Source of the DNA: Legionellaceae bacterium
GTDB lineage: Bacteria; Pseudomonadota; Gammaproteobacteria; Legionellales; Legionellaceae
Assembly (NCBI GenBank): GCA_029212505.1
Contig: JARGOS010000009.1
Location: forward strand, 1-64,000
Direction: 5' to 3'
DNA: 64,000 bases
Numbering within the stretch: the first letter of the stretch is position 1; each line of letters starts with the position of its first letter. Positions 44,876-54,215 of this stretch are shown piece by piece. The notes beneath the pieces are model-generated. The model was not told the origin of the DNA, did no database searches, and saw nothing but the letters and a program-made list of their open reading frames with translations. Made by a program: the position numbers and the translations under genes.

Positions 44876-46206
44876 GCTCCCTTCTCGGCTAAATCAACAT
44901 AAGATATAAATTCTTCAAACTTTCCTGTAGGACCGACAGGAATCTCATCATGGTATGTAATCGAAATATTAAACGGAAATCCTAAATTTGTTTGATATAA
45001 CTGCTTAAAATAGGCCTCTTCTTCTGCTGAAAATATTTTAGAACTCACGATCTTAATTTCAATATCATCAACCGTACGTTGAATAAATTGAAATTTTCTA
45101 ATAGCACCCAACGTGCTTTCATCCACATCATCATATTCGCCTAAATAAGGGAAACACGACTCACCATGCGGCATCATCAAGCGATTACGTTCACGGCCAT
45201 AAATTTTTTGTAGCACGGGTAAACTGCGCCCACAAGCGCAAGGCTCCCCCCAGCTTGCATAGTCGCCCAACTCATAACGAATCAATGGCGTTGCATAATT
45301 TAACAACCCTGTAACCAGCACTTTGCCGACTTTGCCGACCTCACACGCATCACCGTGAGCGTCAATAATTTCTAATTTTACATGCTCTGTATTGACGTGG
45401 TAATGATGATATTCAGGGCATTGTTGGGCAATATTACCAAATTCAACACAACTATATGTGTCGCTTATCTTAACCTGCGGCCATGCTTTCTTGACTCGAC
45501 TTATTTGTTTAGGCGTTAACATTTCACCCGTTGTACGAAGTTCATGAAGGCTTGGTATGTAAATTTTATGTTGAGAACAATACTCAGCAAGCGCTAATAA
45601 TTGCGATGGATACGTCGCTAAGTAATAAGGCTGATATTTTATTAAGGCTTCGATTTGTTTATTTGTCTCACTAGCAATATTAACCAAAACACCAGGCCCT
45701 GTGAGGTGATATTTACTTACGGGTGGCCCCCAGTTTGCTTGAACATGGCCCTCGGGTGCTTCTGCAACACCTCGTTTGAGCCAACGAATAAACATGAGCT
45801 TCTGCTTAAAATCACGCGCGTGCCAAGCATGCTCCCGCAGCATTAAGGCATCATAAAATAAACGCGTAAAATCAGTGCCTAAAACACGTACTGCCTGCCC
45901 TGTTGAGCCCGATGTTTCGAGAGGATATGTCGCACCATGCGTGCTTGGAAGCGCTGTTGAGATCAGGCTTTCTCCAGCCAACTGAACCTGCGCCCGAGAA
46001 AGCATAGGAAGTTGCGTAAAATGCTCTATATCTAGCTTTGTATCGAAGACCACATCCGCATAATAGTCTTGATAAAACGGCACGGTAGTATAAGCATGCT
46101 GAATAAGCTTATCCAATTGCTGCTGTTGCTTCTCAAGAAACGCTTTCTGCGATTGATATTGAGAGTCCGTAAGCATCGCCTGCAATGTTTTCATGGCACT
46201 ATTCAT
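44872..46206 (-). CDS. CapK/PaaK-like adenylate-forming ligase
   Basis: A 444-residue member of the phenylacetate-CoA ligase/CapK branch of AMP-binding enzymes, which activate a carboxylic acid with ATP. The P-loop is YPLETSGSTGQAVRV (about 93-107), the A5-like motif is DTYSCVEFGNIAQQC near 255, and the A7-like motif is TPLIRYELGDYASWG near 305. A CACG pair near 320 is typical of the group. There is no carrier-protein domain. Substrate cannot be inferred. Its ATG overlaps the stop of the GNAT gene, and its stop overlaps the next start, both by 4 nt, so an acyl-adenylate or acyl-CoA made here may feed the coupled acyltransferase. Confidence 0.85.
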   Translation of the reverse strand: MNSAMKTLQAMLTDSQYQSQKAFLEKQQQQLDKLIQHAYTTVPFYQDYYADVVFDTKLDIEHFTQLPMLSRAQVQLAGESLISTALPSTHGATYPLETSGSTGQAVRVLGTDFTRLFYDALMLREHAWHARDFKQKLMFIRWLKRGVAEAPEGHVQANWGPPVSKYHLTGPGVLVNIASETNKQIEALIKYQPYYLATYPSQLLALAEYCSQHKIYIPSLHELRTTGEMLTPKQISRVKKAWPQVKISDTYSCVEFGNIAQQCPEYHHYHVNTEHVKLEIIDAHGDACEVGKVGKVLVTGLLNYATPLIRYELGDYASWGEPCACGRSLPVLQKIYGRERNRLMMPHGESCFPYLGEYDDVDESTLGAIRKFQFIQRTVDDIEIKIVSSKIFSAEEEAYFKQLYQTNLGFPFNISITYHDEIPVGPTGKFEEFISYVDLAEKGA

Positions 46207-46823
46207 AATGACTTAACCACCAGCGCTGAATAATTTAAGCTTTTTGCATCAGGAAAATAATTCGCTATCACATGCTGCTTTGTTGGAACATAAAAACCAA
46301 GGCGAGTTAGTTTATCAATCATAGGATCAACAAACCGACCGTTTTTTTTTTTAAAAACATAAGCTTCAGGCGAAATTTGACCATATTTTTTTATATAACG
46401 AGCATATCCAGGAAGCAACACGCCAGATAAAACATAGGCGTGATGCATATCGCGTGCTAGCATAAACACATGCTCCATACAGCGTCTGGCTAGCTCACCT
46501 GTAATGTTTGTTTTTTTATTCGTTGTAGAAATAATATAAAGCGCATTGCAATCATTAAGTGTCGATTGCCCTAGAAAACATCGTTCATGGACATGATTCC
46601 AGCTTTTAAAATCAGATAAGTCATTCGGATCATAACGATAAGGATGGGCAATCATACTCCCGTATATGCCCATGCTATCTTCTGCCACGAAATAACCCTC
46701 TGAAAATGCGCTAATTCGAGCGCTTAAATCTTGCTCTGTTGCTCTAGCAGCTTTAGGCCATATGCTCTCAAGTTCAAGTAATTGAGGTAAATCATGGTGA
46801 GTTGCATTACGTATTTTAAACAT
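46203..46823 (-). CDS. GNAT-family acyltransferase
   Basis: A 206-residue protein with the GNAT layout. It begins FKIRNATHHDLPQLLELE, with beta-1/alpha-1 typical of the fold. The central strands are GYFVAEDSMGIYGSMI and NALYIISTTNKK. The expected acetyl-CoA pyrophosphate loop appears as NKKTNITGELARRCMEHVF, a divergent Q/RxxGxG/A. The C-terminal part (AYVFKKKNGRFVDPMIDKLTRLGF) is usual for GNATs whose last strand reports on acceptor binding. The acyl donor could be acyl-CoA or acyl-carrier protein. It is coupled to the CapK-like ligase and starts one nucleotide inside the stop of the barrel protein gene. Confidence 0.78.
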   Translation of the reverse strand: MFKIRNATHHDLPQLLELESIWPKAARATEQDLSARISAFSEGYFVAEDSMGIYGSMIAHPYRYDPNDLSDFKSWNHVHERCFLGQSTLNDCNALYIISTTNKKTNITGELARRCMEHVFMLARDMHHAYVLSGVLLPGYARYIKKYGQISPEAYVFKKKNGRFVDPMIDKLTRLGFYVPTKQHVIANYFPDAKSLNYSALVVKSL

Positions 46824-47692
46824 TATGTGAGATGATAAATTAATTGTAACAAGGCCTGTTGGTCACTGATTTTTGACTTACCCGAAGCAACGTACGTTCC
46901 ATCACCATTCACATGACATCCTTCCAGTGTGTCGCAGGCAACACGACCACTTGTGCCCGCCTGCTGCGTATTGACCGAGTTATAAAATGCATATACATAA
47001 CTCGCAGCAAGCCCTATATTATCAGAAATAAGATACTCAAATCCAACACCTGTTCTTAAGCCAATCAACTGTTTCTTTTCCGAAGAATAAAGTCCCGCAG
47101 TCGTCGCCGTCAATTCTGTGGTATCCGTGGTCAACGTACCTGATGATTGATGTGTCGAATTTTCCACTACATGGATTTGATTGTAATTAATCCCTACGCG
47201 TGCAAAAAGCAAAGAATTAGATGTGACTAACAAACCTGGTTTTATATCAAAAGAAGGGACAAGCACATTCCCTGAAATCGTCGTCGTGGCCGAAAGTACA
47301 TCGTTCCTAACTACCGAACTCGAACCAAACTCTGTTTGAACAACTGTAACGTTCATTTGACTAGCACGACTGGAGGATGTTTTTCTTGTTCCAAAAATAT
47401 TAAGGCCTAATTCGGTCCCCAAATAAAATGGTTTGTACACACGCCTACCGTAACCTGCAATTAGATCCCCCATAAAACCAAACCTAAAACTCCGGTTATT
47501 AGTGGAGTTAAGTATATTATTGGTGGAGGTGTTATACGTGCCAGAATTCATAAATTCGGTAACACCAGCGCCAGCACCGAACATAAAACCATCGGGATAA
47601 CCGGATGATTGACCTTCAGTGCCGGCATAGCCCGATGAACAGGCCATAACAAGTGAGACCAAACCCAAGGTATACGGTATTTTTCGCTCCAT
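46823..47692 (-). CDS. Outer-membrane beta-barrel protein
   Basis: A 289-residue exported protein: signal peptide of about 23 residues (YTLGLVSLVMACSSGYAG), then alternating hydrophobic/polar strands with aromatic girdles. It ends in a strand closing with LLQLIYHLT, whose last residues do not fit the usual C-terminal aromatic signature. The pattern (GFMFGAGAGVTEF; FRFGFMGDLIAGYGRRV; LIGLRTGVGFEYLISDNIGLAASYVY) is that of the OmpA/OprF-like or Legionella/Coxiella porin-like eight-strand barrels. Loops are Thr/Ser-rich. AGGA precedes the ATG. It is the first gene of the five-gene coupled cluster, so the promoter lies in the 341-bp gap to the MATE gene. Confidence 0.82.
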   Translation of the reverse strand: MERKIPYTLGLVSLVMACSSGYAGTEGQSSGYPDGFMFGAGAGVTEFMNSGTYNTSTNNILNSTNNRSFRFGFMGDLIAGYGRRVYKPFYLGTELGLNIFGTRKTSSSRASQMNVTVVQTEFGSSSVVRNDVLSATTTISGNVLVPSFDIKPGLLVTSNSLLFARVGINYNQIHVVENSTHQSSGTLTTDTTELTATTAGLYSSEKKQLIGLRTGVGFEYLISDNIGLAASYVYAFYNSVNTQQAGTSGRVACDTLEGCHVNGDGTYVASGKSKISDQQALLQLIYHLT

Positions 47693-48033
47693 GCGATGTC
47701 ATCCTAACTAAATGGCATTCAAAACAAGAAATATATCTCAGCGTACCGTGTTTTAAAACGATGAGCAAACAGTTTACTACTATTCAGCGATTCCCGGTTA
47801 ATTCGAAATCACACAAGGGATTTACGAAAAAAATTGAAATGCACTCAAATACCGCTAAAATCCTGATGATTTTCTTATAGCCGGGAATTGCTAATATTGT
47901 CCAACTATATAGCGTAAGTTGATATTGTAGTATTTTCCTCCATAAGCTTATCATAATGCCTGCTATTTTATTTGGTCTTATTTGATAAAATCACTAAAGA
48001 AAATAGATCACTACCTACCGTAGGAAAATTTAG
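47693..48033. other. 341-bp gene-free region between divergent genes
   Basis: It must hold the promoters of the barrel-protein cluster (minus) and the MATE gene (plus). I see no gene here: the longest frame (47761-47880) codes only 39 residues, unlike anything I know. A 12-bp inverted pair, GCGATTCCCGGT (47787-47798) and GCCGGGAATTGC (47880-47891), with two mismatches brackets 81 bp. CCTACCGTAGG (48014-48024) is a small palindrome next to the MATE ribosome site TAGGA. Confidence 0.6.
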
Positions 48034-49422
48034 ATGAGCCAAGCAAGCATTTTGTATTATTTAAAAGAGATCCTTAAATTAACAACCCCGATCGTCAGTG
48101 TCCGAATTTTTTACATAGCAGTAGGTATTATCGGTATGTTGTTAATCGCTCAGCTCGGCGAACTGGAGTTAGCGGCAGGTGCATTAGTAACGGCTCTTTC
48201 CAGCACGGTTATGGTCATTGCAATGTCCCCTTTGTTGGCCATAAGCATCATTGTTGGTCAATATCATGGTGAAGGAAGAACCCGGGATATTGGAATCGTT
48301 TTGCGACAAGCCTGGTTGATTAGTTTATTTATGGGTCTTATTGGTAGTCTTATACTTTGGAATTTAGATGGTTTATTAGCAAAATTAAATCAACCGCAGG
48401 AGCTGATTCCTTTGATTCGTGCCTATTTTCATGGCCTGGCATGGGGAATAGTGCCTAGTTTCCTTACTGCTAGCTGCTACCAGATTTTTTTTCCTCTACG
48501 CAAAGGAAAAATGATTGTTGCGTGGAGTGCTGCTAATTTATTTCTTGTCGTTTTATTGGGAGCATTATTAATTTTTGGTTATGCAGGCTTTCCTCAGTTG
48601 GGTATTTCAGGATGGGCTTACGCAGTTTCTATTGTAAATTGGATTATGTTGGTATGGGTTCTAGGTTATCTCTATTTACACCAAGATTTTAAATTATTTC
48701 AGCTGTTTAATTTTGAACGCATCATTGATTATCCGCATTTAATCAATTTTTTTAAAATTAGCATGCCTATAACACTACAATTCTCTAATGAAATGCTGGC
48801 ATTTTCTGCGCTTAATATTATGGTCGGATGGTTGGGGGCTGAGGCTTTAAGTGTACAGCAGATTGTTATTCAAAGCTCCACTGCTGTGCTCATGGTGCCA
48901 ATGGGTATGGGACAAGCTTGTTCCATATTAATCGCACATGCCATGGGACGAAATGAGACGCACCGCGTTAAACGTATTTGTTATGTCAGTATAGGTCTTG
49001 TTTGTATTTGTATGGCCGCAGTTGCTATTATCTATTTAGCAGCCCCAATGGCTATTATTTCGTTATATTTTAATGATTCGCAAAAGGCCTTAATTCATAC
49101 GGCAATTACAATGCTTGCAATATTTTCATTTGGCCAAATATTTGACGCGGTTCGTAACGTAGTTATTAGCGCCTTACGTGGCATGCGGGACATCTGGCGA
49201 CCAATGTGGATTAATTTCATCATTCTGTGGGGAGTAGCACTCCCTCTCGCATATATAATGGGGTTCTATTTTAATCAAGGATTAGCAGGCTTAAATTTTG
49301 GGTTTTTAATTGCATTTTTATCTGGCGCGTTAATGATGGTTTTACGTTTTCAACATAAAACAAAAGATTATAAATTTTCAGAAAATGAAAAAAAACCTAT
49401 TGAATTACAAGCGACGGCTTAA
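48034..49422 (+). CDS. MATE-family multidrug/metabolite efflux protein
   Basis: A 462-residue inner-membrane transporter with twelve hydrophobic segments in two related halves, as in NorM-type MATE exporters driven by sodium or proton gradients. Typical first-half features are LTTPIVSVRIFYIAVGIIGM and QYHGEGRTRDIGIVLRQAW. Second-half features are FKISMPITLQFSNEMLAFSA and GRNETHRVKRICYV. The C-terminus is charged and soluble. TAGGA precedes the ATG. The gene ends 7 bp from the convergent ABC-F gene. Substrate is unknown. Confidence 0.92.
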   Translation: MSQASILYYLKEILKLTTPIVSVRIFYIAVGIIGMLLIAQLGELELAAGALVTALSSTVMVIAMSPLLAISIIVGQYHGEGRTRDIGIVLRQAWLISLFMGLIGSLILWNLDGLLAKLNQPQELIPLIRAYFHGLAWGIVPSFLTASCYQIFFPLRKGKMIVAWSAANLFLVVLLGALLIFGYAGFPQLGISGWAYAVSIVNWIMLVWVLGYLYLHQDFKLFQLFNFERIIDYPHLINFFKISMPITLQFSNEMLAFSALNIMVGWLGAEALSVQQIVIQSSTAVLMVPMGMGQACSILIAHAMGRNETHRVKRICYVSIGLVCICMAAVAIIYLAAPMAIISLYFNDSQKALIHTAITMLAIFSFGQIFDAVRNVVISALRGMRDIWRPMWINFIILWGVALPLAYIMGFYFNQGLAGLNFGFLIAFLSGALMMVLRFQHKTKDYKFSENEKKPIELQATA

Positions 49423-49429
49423 TACTTTA

Positions 49430-50875
49430 TTATGATTGCAACACGCATTCATTCGGTTTCGTTTCGTCGGTATTTACTTGTATTTGATAATACTCTCTCA
49501 CCCCAATAGCAGATAAAAAATCATCATCATGCGAAATCACGAGTATTGCGCCTTGATAGTTTTCAAGTACCTGAATAATATGCTCTCGCGTTTCTAAGTC
49601 CAGATTATTCGTGATTTCATCTAAGATCAACAGTTTAGGGGGTACGGCTGCAATAACAGCTAATGACAACCTTGCTTTCTCACCACCGGATAAATTAGAA
49701 ATAGTAGCGTTGATTTCGTCATTTTTACAAAACAAAAAATCATTCAGATGCTTTCTAAGTTCAGCATGATCCCAGTGAGGCACGCAATCTTGCATCACAT
49801 CCAAAACCGTTTTTTGCGCATTTAACGTGGAATAATGTTGATCAAGATAACCAATGTCTTTTCGCTTCAATACCTGCCACAAGCCTGTTTTTACAATCGC
49901 AACATCGTCTAAGATAGCCCGAATCAACGTTGATTTTCCAGAGCCGTTATTTCCGATAATCGCAATTCGATCTCCGAACATAACTGACAAATTTATCCCC
50001 GTTAAAATAAGGTGATCAAATCCAATGCAACCATCACTGATAGATATTAGAACTCGACTACTGTTACCGGATTGAATGGAAAACGTTGGCTTGATAATTT
50101 CAGGACGCCTTAATTCCGACATTCGTTCCGCTAGTTGCTGTTTGCTATGATTGATTCCATTTTTTTTTCGGCCGGATGTTTCGTTAGAACGAGCCATTTT
50201 AGCAGCAGAAGTCACCGTTGCCCATTTTTTATTTTTAATTTTTTTTTCGCCACCCAGGCGACTATGCTTCGCACGTGCTTGCTCTTTCATTAAGGAAAGA
50301 TGCGTGTCTTTTTTTTGACGCGATAGCTGCGATAGTTCCTGTTCAATCGATTGGTATTGAATCATCAGTTCACGACGATAATCATCATACGCCCCTGAAA
50401 AAACACGTACCTTGCCTTGATCAATATGCCAAATCGTATCGATGGTAGAACGCAACAATTCAACATCATGTGTTACAACTACCAACGTTCCATCAAACGA
50501 TTGCAGCATACGAATCAGCGAGTTCCGATTTTTGCGATCAAGATGATTCGTTGGTTCGTCCAGTAATAGAATATTTGGACAACAAGACAGGGCTTGTGTT
50601 AACTTTGCATTAAAACGCTGCCCACCACTTAATGAATCAAATTCCTCAATCAATTGGGGTATGTAACCCACAACAAGATCGTCAGGAATGATTAATTCAC
50701 CATCGGTCGGCTCCTGAATGCCTTGTAACATCCGTAATAATGTAGATTTACCGCGTCCATTCTGTCCAATAATCGCAATACGTTGCCCGTAAGAAATCGT
50801 CTCGTTTAATTGTTCGAAACAAAGCTTGTGTGAGAGTGAAAAACAAGTATCTCTAAATCGAATGGGCTTATGCAT
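49430..50875 (-). CDS. ABC-F family ATPase (ribosome-associated, possible antibiotic-resistance type)
   Basis: A 481-residue protein with two ABC ATPase domains and no membrane part. Domain 1 has Walker A GQNGRGKST (about 37-45), signature LSGGQR near 82 and Walker B ILLLDEPTNHLD. A Lys/Arg-rich linker runs about 185-250. Domain 2 has Walker A GNNGSGKST near 300, LSGGEKARLSLA near 400 and ILDEITNNLD. ABC-F proteins bind the ribosomal E site, either as translation factors (EttA, Uup) or to displace antibiotics (Msr, Vga, Lsa). It is shorter than EttA (555) or Uup (635) and has DEIT instead of DEPT in domain 2. Housekeeping versus resistance role is undecided. Confidence 0.9.
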   Translation of the reverse strand: MHKPIRFRDTCFSLSHKLCFEQLNETISYGQRIAIIGQNGRGKSTLLRMLQGIQEPTDGELIIPDDLVVGYIPQLIEEFDSLSGGQRFNAKLTQALSCCPNILLLDEPTNHLDRKNRNSLIRMLQSFDGTLVVVTHDVELLRSTIDTIWHIDQGKVRVFSGAYDDYRRELMIQYQSIEQELSQLSRQKKDTHLSLMKEQARAKHSRLGGEKKIKNKKWATVTSAAKMARSNETSGRKKNGINHSKQQLAERMSELRRPEIIKPTFSIQSGNSSRVLISISDGCIGFDHLILTGINLSVMFGDRIAIIGNNGSGKSTLIRAILDDVAIVKTGLWQVLKRKDIGYLDQHYSTLNAQKTVLDVMQDCVPHWDHAELRKHLNDFLFCKNDEINATISNLSGGEKARLSLAVIAAVPPKLLILDEITNNLDLETREHIIQVLENYQGAILVISHDDDFLSAIGVREYYQIQVNTDETKPNECVLQS

Positions 50876-51009
50876 AGTATCTAATATATTGAATTTATTT
50901 CAGAATACTACCCTCATTAAGATCCAAAGTAAATCAAGGTAAAATGGCGGTATGGAACGGAATATACAACAAGTTCCACATTGGTATGACACCATTTATC
51001 TCCAATAAT

Positions 51010-52260
51010 CTACAACCCCAACCATCGTATAAATCGATTCGTGGTTTTAAGCTGAACAGAAGGATGTTTATCAAATGTTATTGTATAACTTGTGTGGGTT
51101 TGTTCATGACTGTCATCACGCGCATGAATCAACACATGTTTAATTTTCCCCATCTTCACTTTGTTCATAAATGTTTTGTAATACCCTCGAATATTTTTAA
51201 CCACAGGTATCACAAAGTGCACGTTATCAAACGCATGTTCTTGCGCATGATTTGCTAATTGCTCAAACTCTTGATTGCTTAATGCGACATATTCTTCTCC
51301 CTTGATTTGGCAACGAAGCATACGCTTTAACGGAACTTTTTGCCCGAATTGATTCATATAGTCATCGGCAGACATCACCAAAATTGGCTCACTTTCTTCA
51401 CGTCTATTATTTTTATTGCGCTCAACAAATAAAATACCTGTACGTTCTTGTTCTGGCTTTTGCATGGCCGCGAGCCTCAAATCAGTATGAGGTCGAGGCG
51501 AGAAACCTCTGCAATTTAAATATTTTGAATGTAAAATCCAATTTTCTCCGGGATAATAAACAACAAATAATGCATTATCTTTGATGGTATTAATCAGTGG
51601 TTTTTTTAAATCTTCAGGAATCGCAGGACATCCCCAACTACGACCGGGCCGTCCATATTTTTTGATAAAGCCTTCGTCCATATACCATGCCGAGTGCATC
51701 ACAATTGCTCGATTGTACGCGCGATCATTAAAGCCTCGCTCCAAACCAGCTAATTTTAACGAAAGACCGTGTCTACCGTAATAAGCTTTATCTGTTTTGT
51801 ATACCCCAAGGCTGCTTGCTTTACTATTATTGCGATTAGAAAACTGGTTGGTTAGCAGCGTCCCTGAATTAATACCATGGGATACATAGGTATGAAATAG
51901 CATTTTATTTTGATTTAAATCAAACACCCATAAACGTTTGGTATTCGATGGCCGAGAGTAATCAATTACGGTTAAAATATGGTTATGATCCGTGTTTTTT
52001 GATTTAGCGCACGTCAACGTTGTTAAGATCTTACTTATAAGCGGTGGACTCATACCCACTTCGGGTTGTTCAAGCATAGTTTTAATTGAGGCAATCGGAC
52101 TTATAATCTTATGCTTATTACAGCGCTTAGCTGTAATAAGTGACTTAAACTTCGCTAAACCAGACGGTTGTTTTTTTGCTTCAACCACCCCTTGGCTCTG
52201 AGCTGGATAAATTAAAGCACTCAAGAAAAAGAACAAAACCACGCATAATTTAACAAACAT
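51010..52260 (-). CDS. Murein L,D-transpeptidase catalytic-domain protein (YkuD_2 type)
   Basis: A 416-residue exported protein with signal peptide VKLCVVLFFFLSALIYPAQSQ. The catalytic-domain family (relative of YkuD) is recognised from RLWVFDLNQNKMLFHTYVSHG (strands leading to the active site) and the Cys motif GRSWGCPAIPEDLKKPLI near 215-232, with MHSAWYM supplying the His. Such proteins cut or make 3-3 cross-links in peptidoglycan. A ~150-residue C-terminal extension after the domain is not recognised. I start at ATG 52260 (AGGA 7 nt upstream) rather than TTG 52266. Stands alone, with gene-free gaps of about 134 and 204 bp on either side. Confidence 0.83.
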   Translation of the reverse strand: MFVKLCVVLFFFLSALIYPAQSQGVVEAKKQPSGLAKFKSLITAKRCNKHKIISPIASIKTMLEQPEVGMSPPLISKILTTLTCAKSKNTDHNHILTVIDYSRPSNTKRLWVFDLNQNKMLFHTYVSHGINSGTLLTNQFSNRNNSKASSLGVYKTDKAYYGRHGLSLKLAGLERGFNDRAYNRAIVMHSAWYMDEGFIKKYGRPGRSWGCPAIPEDLKKPLINTIKDNALFVVYYPGENWILHSKYLNCRGFSPRPHTDLRLAAMQKPEQERTGILFVERNKNNRREESEPILVMSADDYMNQFGQKVPLKRMLRCQIKGEEYVALSNQEFEQLANHAQEHAFDNVHFVIPVVKNIRGYYKTFMNKVKMGKIKHVLIHARDDSHEQTHTSYTITFDKHPSVQLKTTNRFIRWLGL

Positions 52261-52464
52261 AATCAATCCTTTGGTTAATAAACTAAATATAACAAAAATT
52301 AATCATATTGATTATATTAGACCAATAAAAAAATTTTGCATAAAATAAAAGCATTATTGATTATATTAAAACTATTTTTTGCTAACGCATCCAACCTAAG
52401 AATGTACTATAATCGAAGCATTTATATTAATTTATATTTATATTTATAGACATGGAGATAGTGG

Positions 52465-54180
52465 ATGTTAGATTTTAAAATCTGTCGCGATGCAAAAACA
52501 GGTGAATGTACGCTCGAAACGTCGATTACAGGTAAACAATTACTTACCACACCGCAACTTAATAAAAGTACGGCATTTACGCATGCTGAGCGTGTGGCAT
52601 TTGGTTTGCTAGGTAAACTACCCCATCGCGTTGAAACATTGGATGAGCAAGTCAAACGTGCTTATTTACAATACAGTGCCTACAACACAGCGCTTCAAAA
52701 AAATATTTACCTCTCAAATTTACATGATAAAAACCAAGTGTTGTTTTACAAACTCGTGAGCCGACACCTGCTCGAAATGATCCCGATTATTTACACTCCG
52801 ATTGTGGGCACCGCTGTAAAAGAATTTAGCCTCGAGTATCGTCAGCCTCGAGGAATCTATCTCTCTCATGCCGATCAAGATCATATTGATGCGATCTTAG
52901 AAAATCGCTCAAATCCTGAGATTGATTTAATTGTGGTGACCGACGGTGAAGGCGTGCTTGGAATTGGAGACCAAGGGATTGGCGGCATGGATATTCCCGT
53001 CGCCAAGCTCATGGTTTACAGTTTATGCGGTGGTATTGATCCTACTCGAACCCTGCCTATTTGCTTGGATGTTGGTACCAATAATCAAACACTTCTAGAT
53101 GATCCATTATATCTAGGATGCGCCCATCCCCGTATCGAAGGTAAAGCGTATGATGTGTTTATCGAACGTTTTGTAACAGCGATACATAAACGCTTTCCTA
53201 AAGCATTTTTACACTGGGAAGATTTTGGTCGTCATAATGCCGACCAAATTTTAGAAAAATTTAGAAATAAAATTTGTACGTTCAACGATGATATTCAAGG
53301 TACAGGCGCCGTAACGCTTGCGGCCCTACTTGCTGCGTGCGATGTTACCGAAACCCCACTAAAACAACAACGCATTGTTGTTTTTGGCGCAGGTTCTGCT
53401 GGTACCGGTATCAGTCAACAAATTGTTGAAGCCATGATGCAACATGGCTTAACCAGTAAACAAGCACATCAACTATTTTGGCTCATCGATAGGCAAGGTC
53501 TATTAACCGATAATGATACTCGTTTAACCGATGCACAAAAACCGTTTGCGCGTGCAAGCGCTGAATTGGACCCATGGACTTATCAGGGTCAAGACTACCC
53601 CTCGCTTACCGATACTGTGAATAAAATTAAACCTACGGTGCTTATTGGATGCTCAGCACAAACGGGTGCATTCTCACAAGATATTATTCAAAACATGGCT
53701 AAATCATGTAAACGACCCATTATTTTTCCTCTGTCTAATCCTGATGAAAAATGCGAAGCTAAACCCCAAGATATTTTATCTTGGACCGAAGGGCGGGCAC
53801 TGGTTGCAACAGGAACGGCTTTTCCTGCTGTAGAATATCAAAATCGTTTAGTCGAAATTGCTCAATGTAATAATGCTCTCGTGTTTCCTGGCATAGGACT
53901 CGGTGTTTTGGCAGTTGGTGCAAAACATTTATCGAAAAAAATGATTGGAGCTGCATCTCATGCATTGAGCCAATTCTCACCTAGTAAAAAAGATAGTTTT
54001 TTGCCGCTCTTGCCGTCGCTCGATCAAGCACAGCTTGTTGCTAAAGCCATTGCACATGCTGTGGCTGATACGGCCATTGATGAAGGGTTCGCTGAACATA
54101 ACGACCGAGATAAAATTGATCAGCACATCAATGAGCATTTTTGGGAGCCACGCTACTTACCTTTCCATAAAAAATCGTAA
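52465..54180 (+). CDS. maeA: NAD-dependent malic enzyme
   Basis: Malic enzyme oxidatively decarboxylates malate to pyruvate and CO2. The 571-residue large form (E. coli MaeA 565) has YTPIVGTAVKEFSLEYRQPRG near 110-130. The metal and substrate segment is VVTDGEGVLGIGDQGIGG (about 153-170). Cofactor binding is FGAGSAGTGIS near 310, and IFPLSNPDEKCEAKPQDIL lies near 422. The family prefers NAD. GGAG lies 7 nt ahead of the ATG. With PpsA in the same window it can connect malate to pyruvate and PEP, the anaplerotic set expected in an amino-acid user. It converges with cvpA. Confidence 0.95.
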   Translation: MLDFKICRDAKTGECTLETSITGKQLLTTPQLNKSTAFTHAERVAFGLLGKLPHRVETLDEQVKRAYLQYSAYNTALQKNIYLSNLHDKNQVLFYKLVSRHLLEMIPIIYTPIVGTAVKEFSLEYRQPRGIYLSHADQDHIDAILENRSNPEIDLIVVTDGEGVLGIGDQGIGGMDIPVAKLMVYSLCGGIDPTRTLPICLDVGTNNQTLLDDPLYLGCAHPRIEGKAYDVFIERFVTAIHKRFPKAFLHWEDFGRHNADQILEKFRNKICTFNDDIQGTGAVTLAALLAACDVTETPLKQQRIVVFGAGSAGTGISQQIVEAMMQHGLTSKQAHQLFWLIDRQGLLTDNDTRLTDAQKPFARASAELDPWTYQGQDYPSLTDTVNKIKPTVLIGCSAQTGAFSQDIIQNMAKSCKRPIIFPLSNPDEKCEAKPQDILSWTEGRALVATGTAFPAVEYQNRLVEIAQCNNALVFPGIGLGVLAVGAKHLSKKMIGAASHALSQFSPSKKDSFLPLLPSLDQAQLVAKAIAHAVADTAIDEGFAEHNDRDKIDQHINEHFWEPRYLPFHKKS

Positions 54181-54215
54181 ATAACGTGAAATCTAAACAA
54201 CCTATTTTAATTTAT

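Noticed and set aside
47653-47880. A plus-strand 75-codon frame overlapping the start of the barrel gene
   Set aside because: No ribosome site, no recognisable sequence, composition unlike its neighbours, and it overlaps the signal-peptide region of a real gene.
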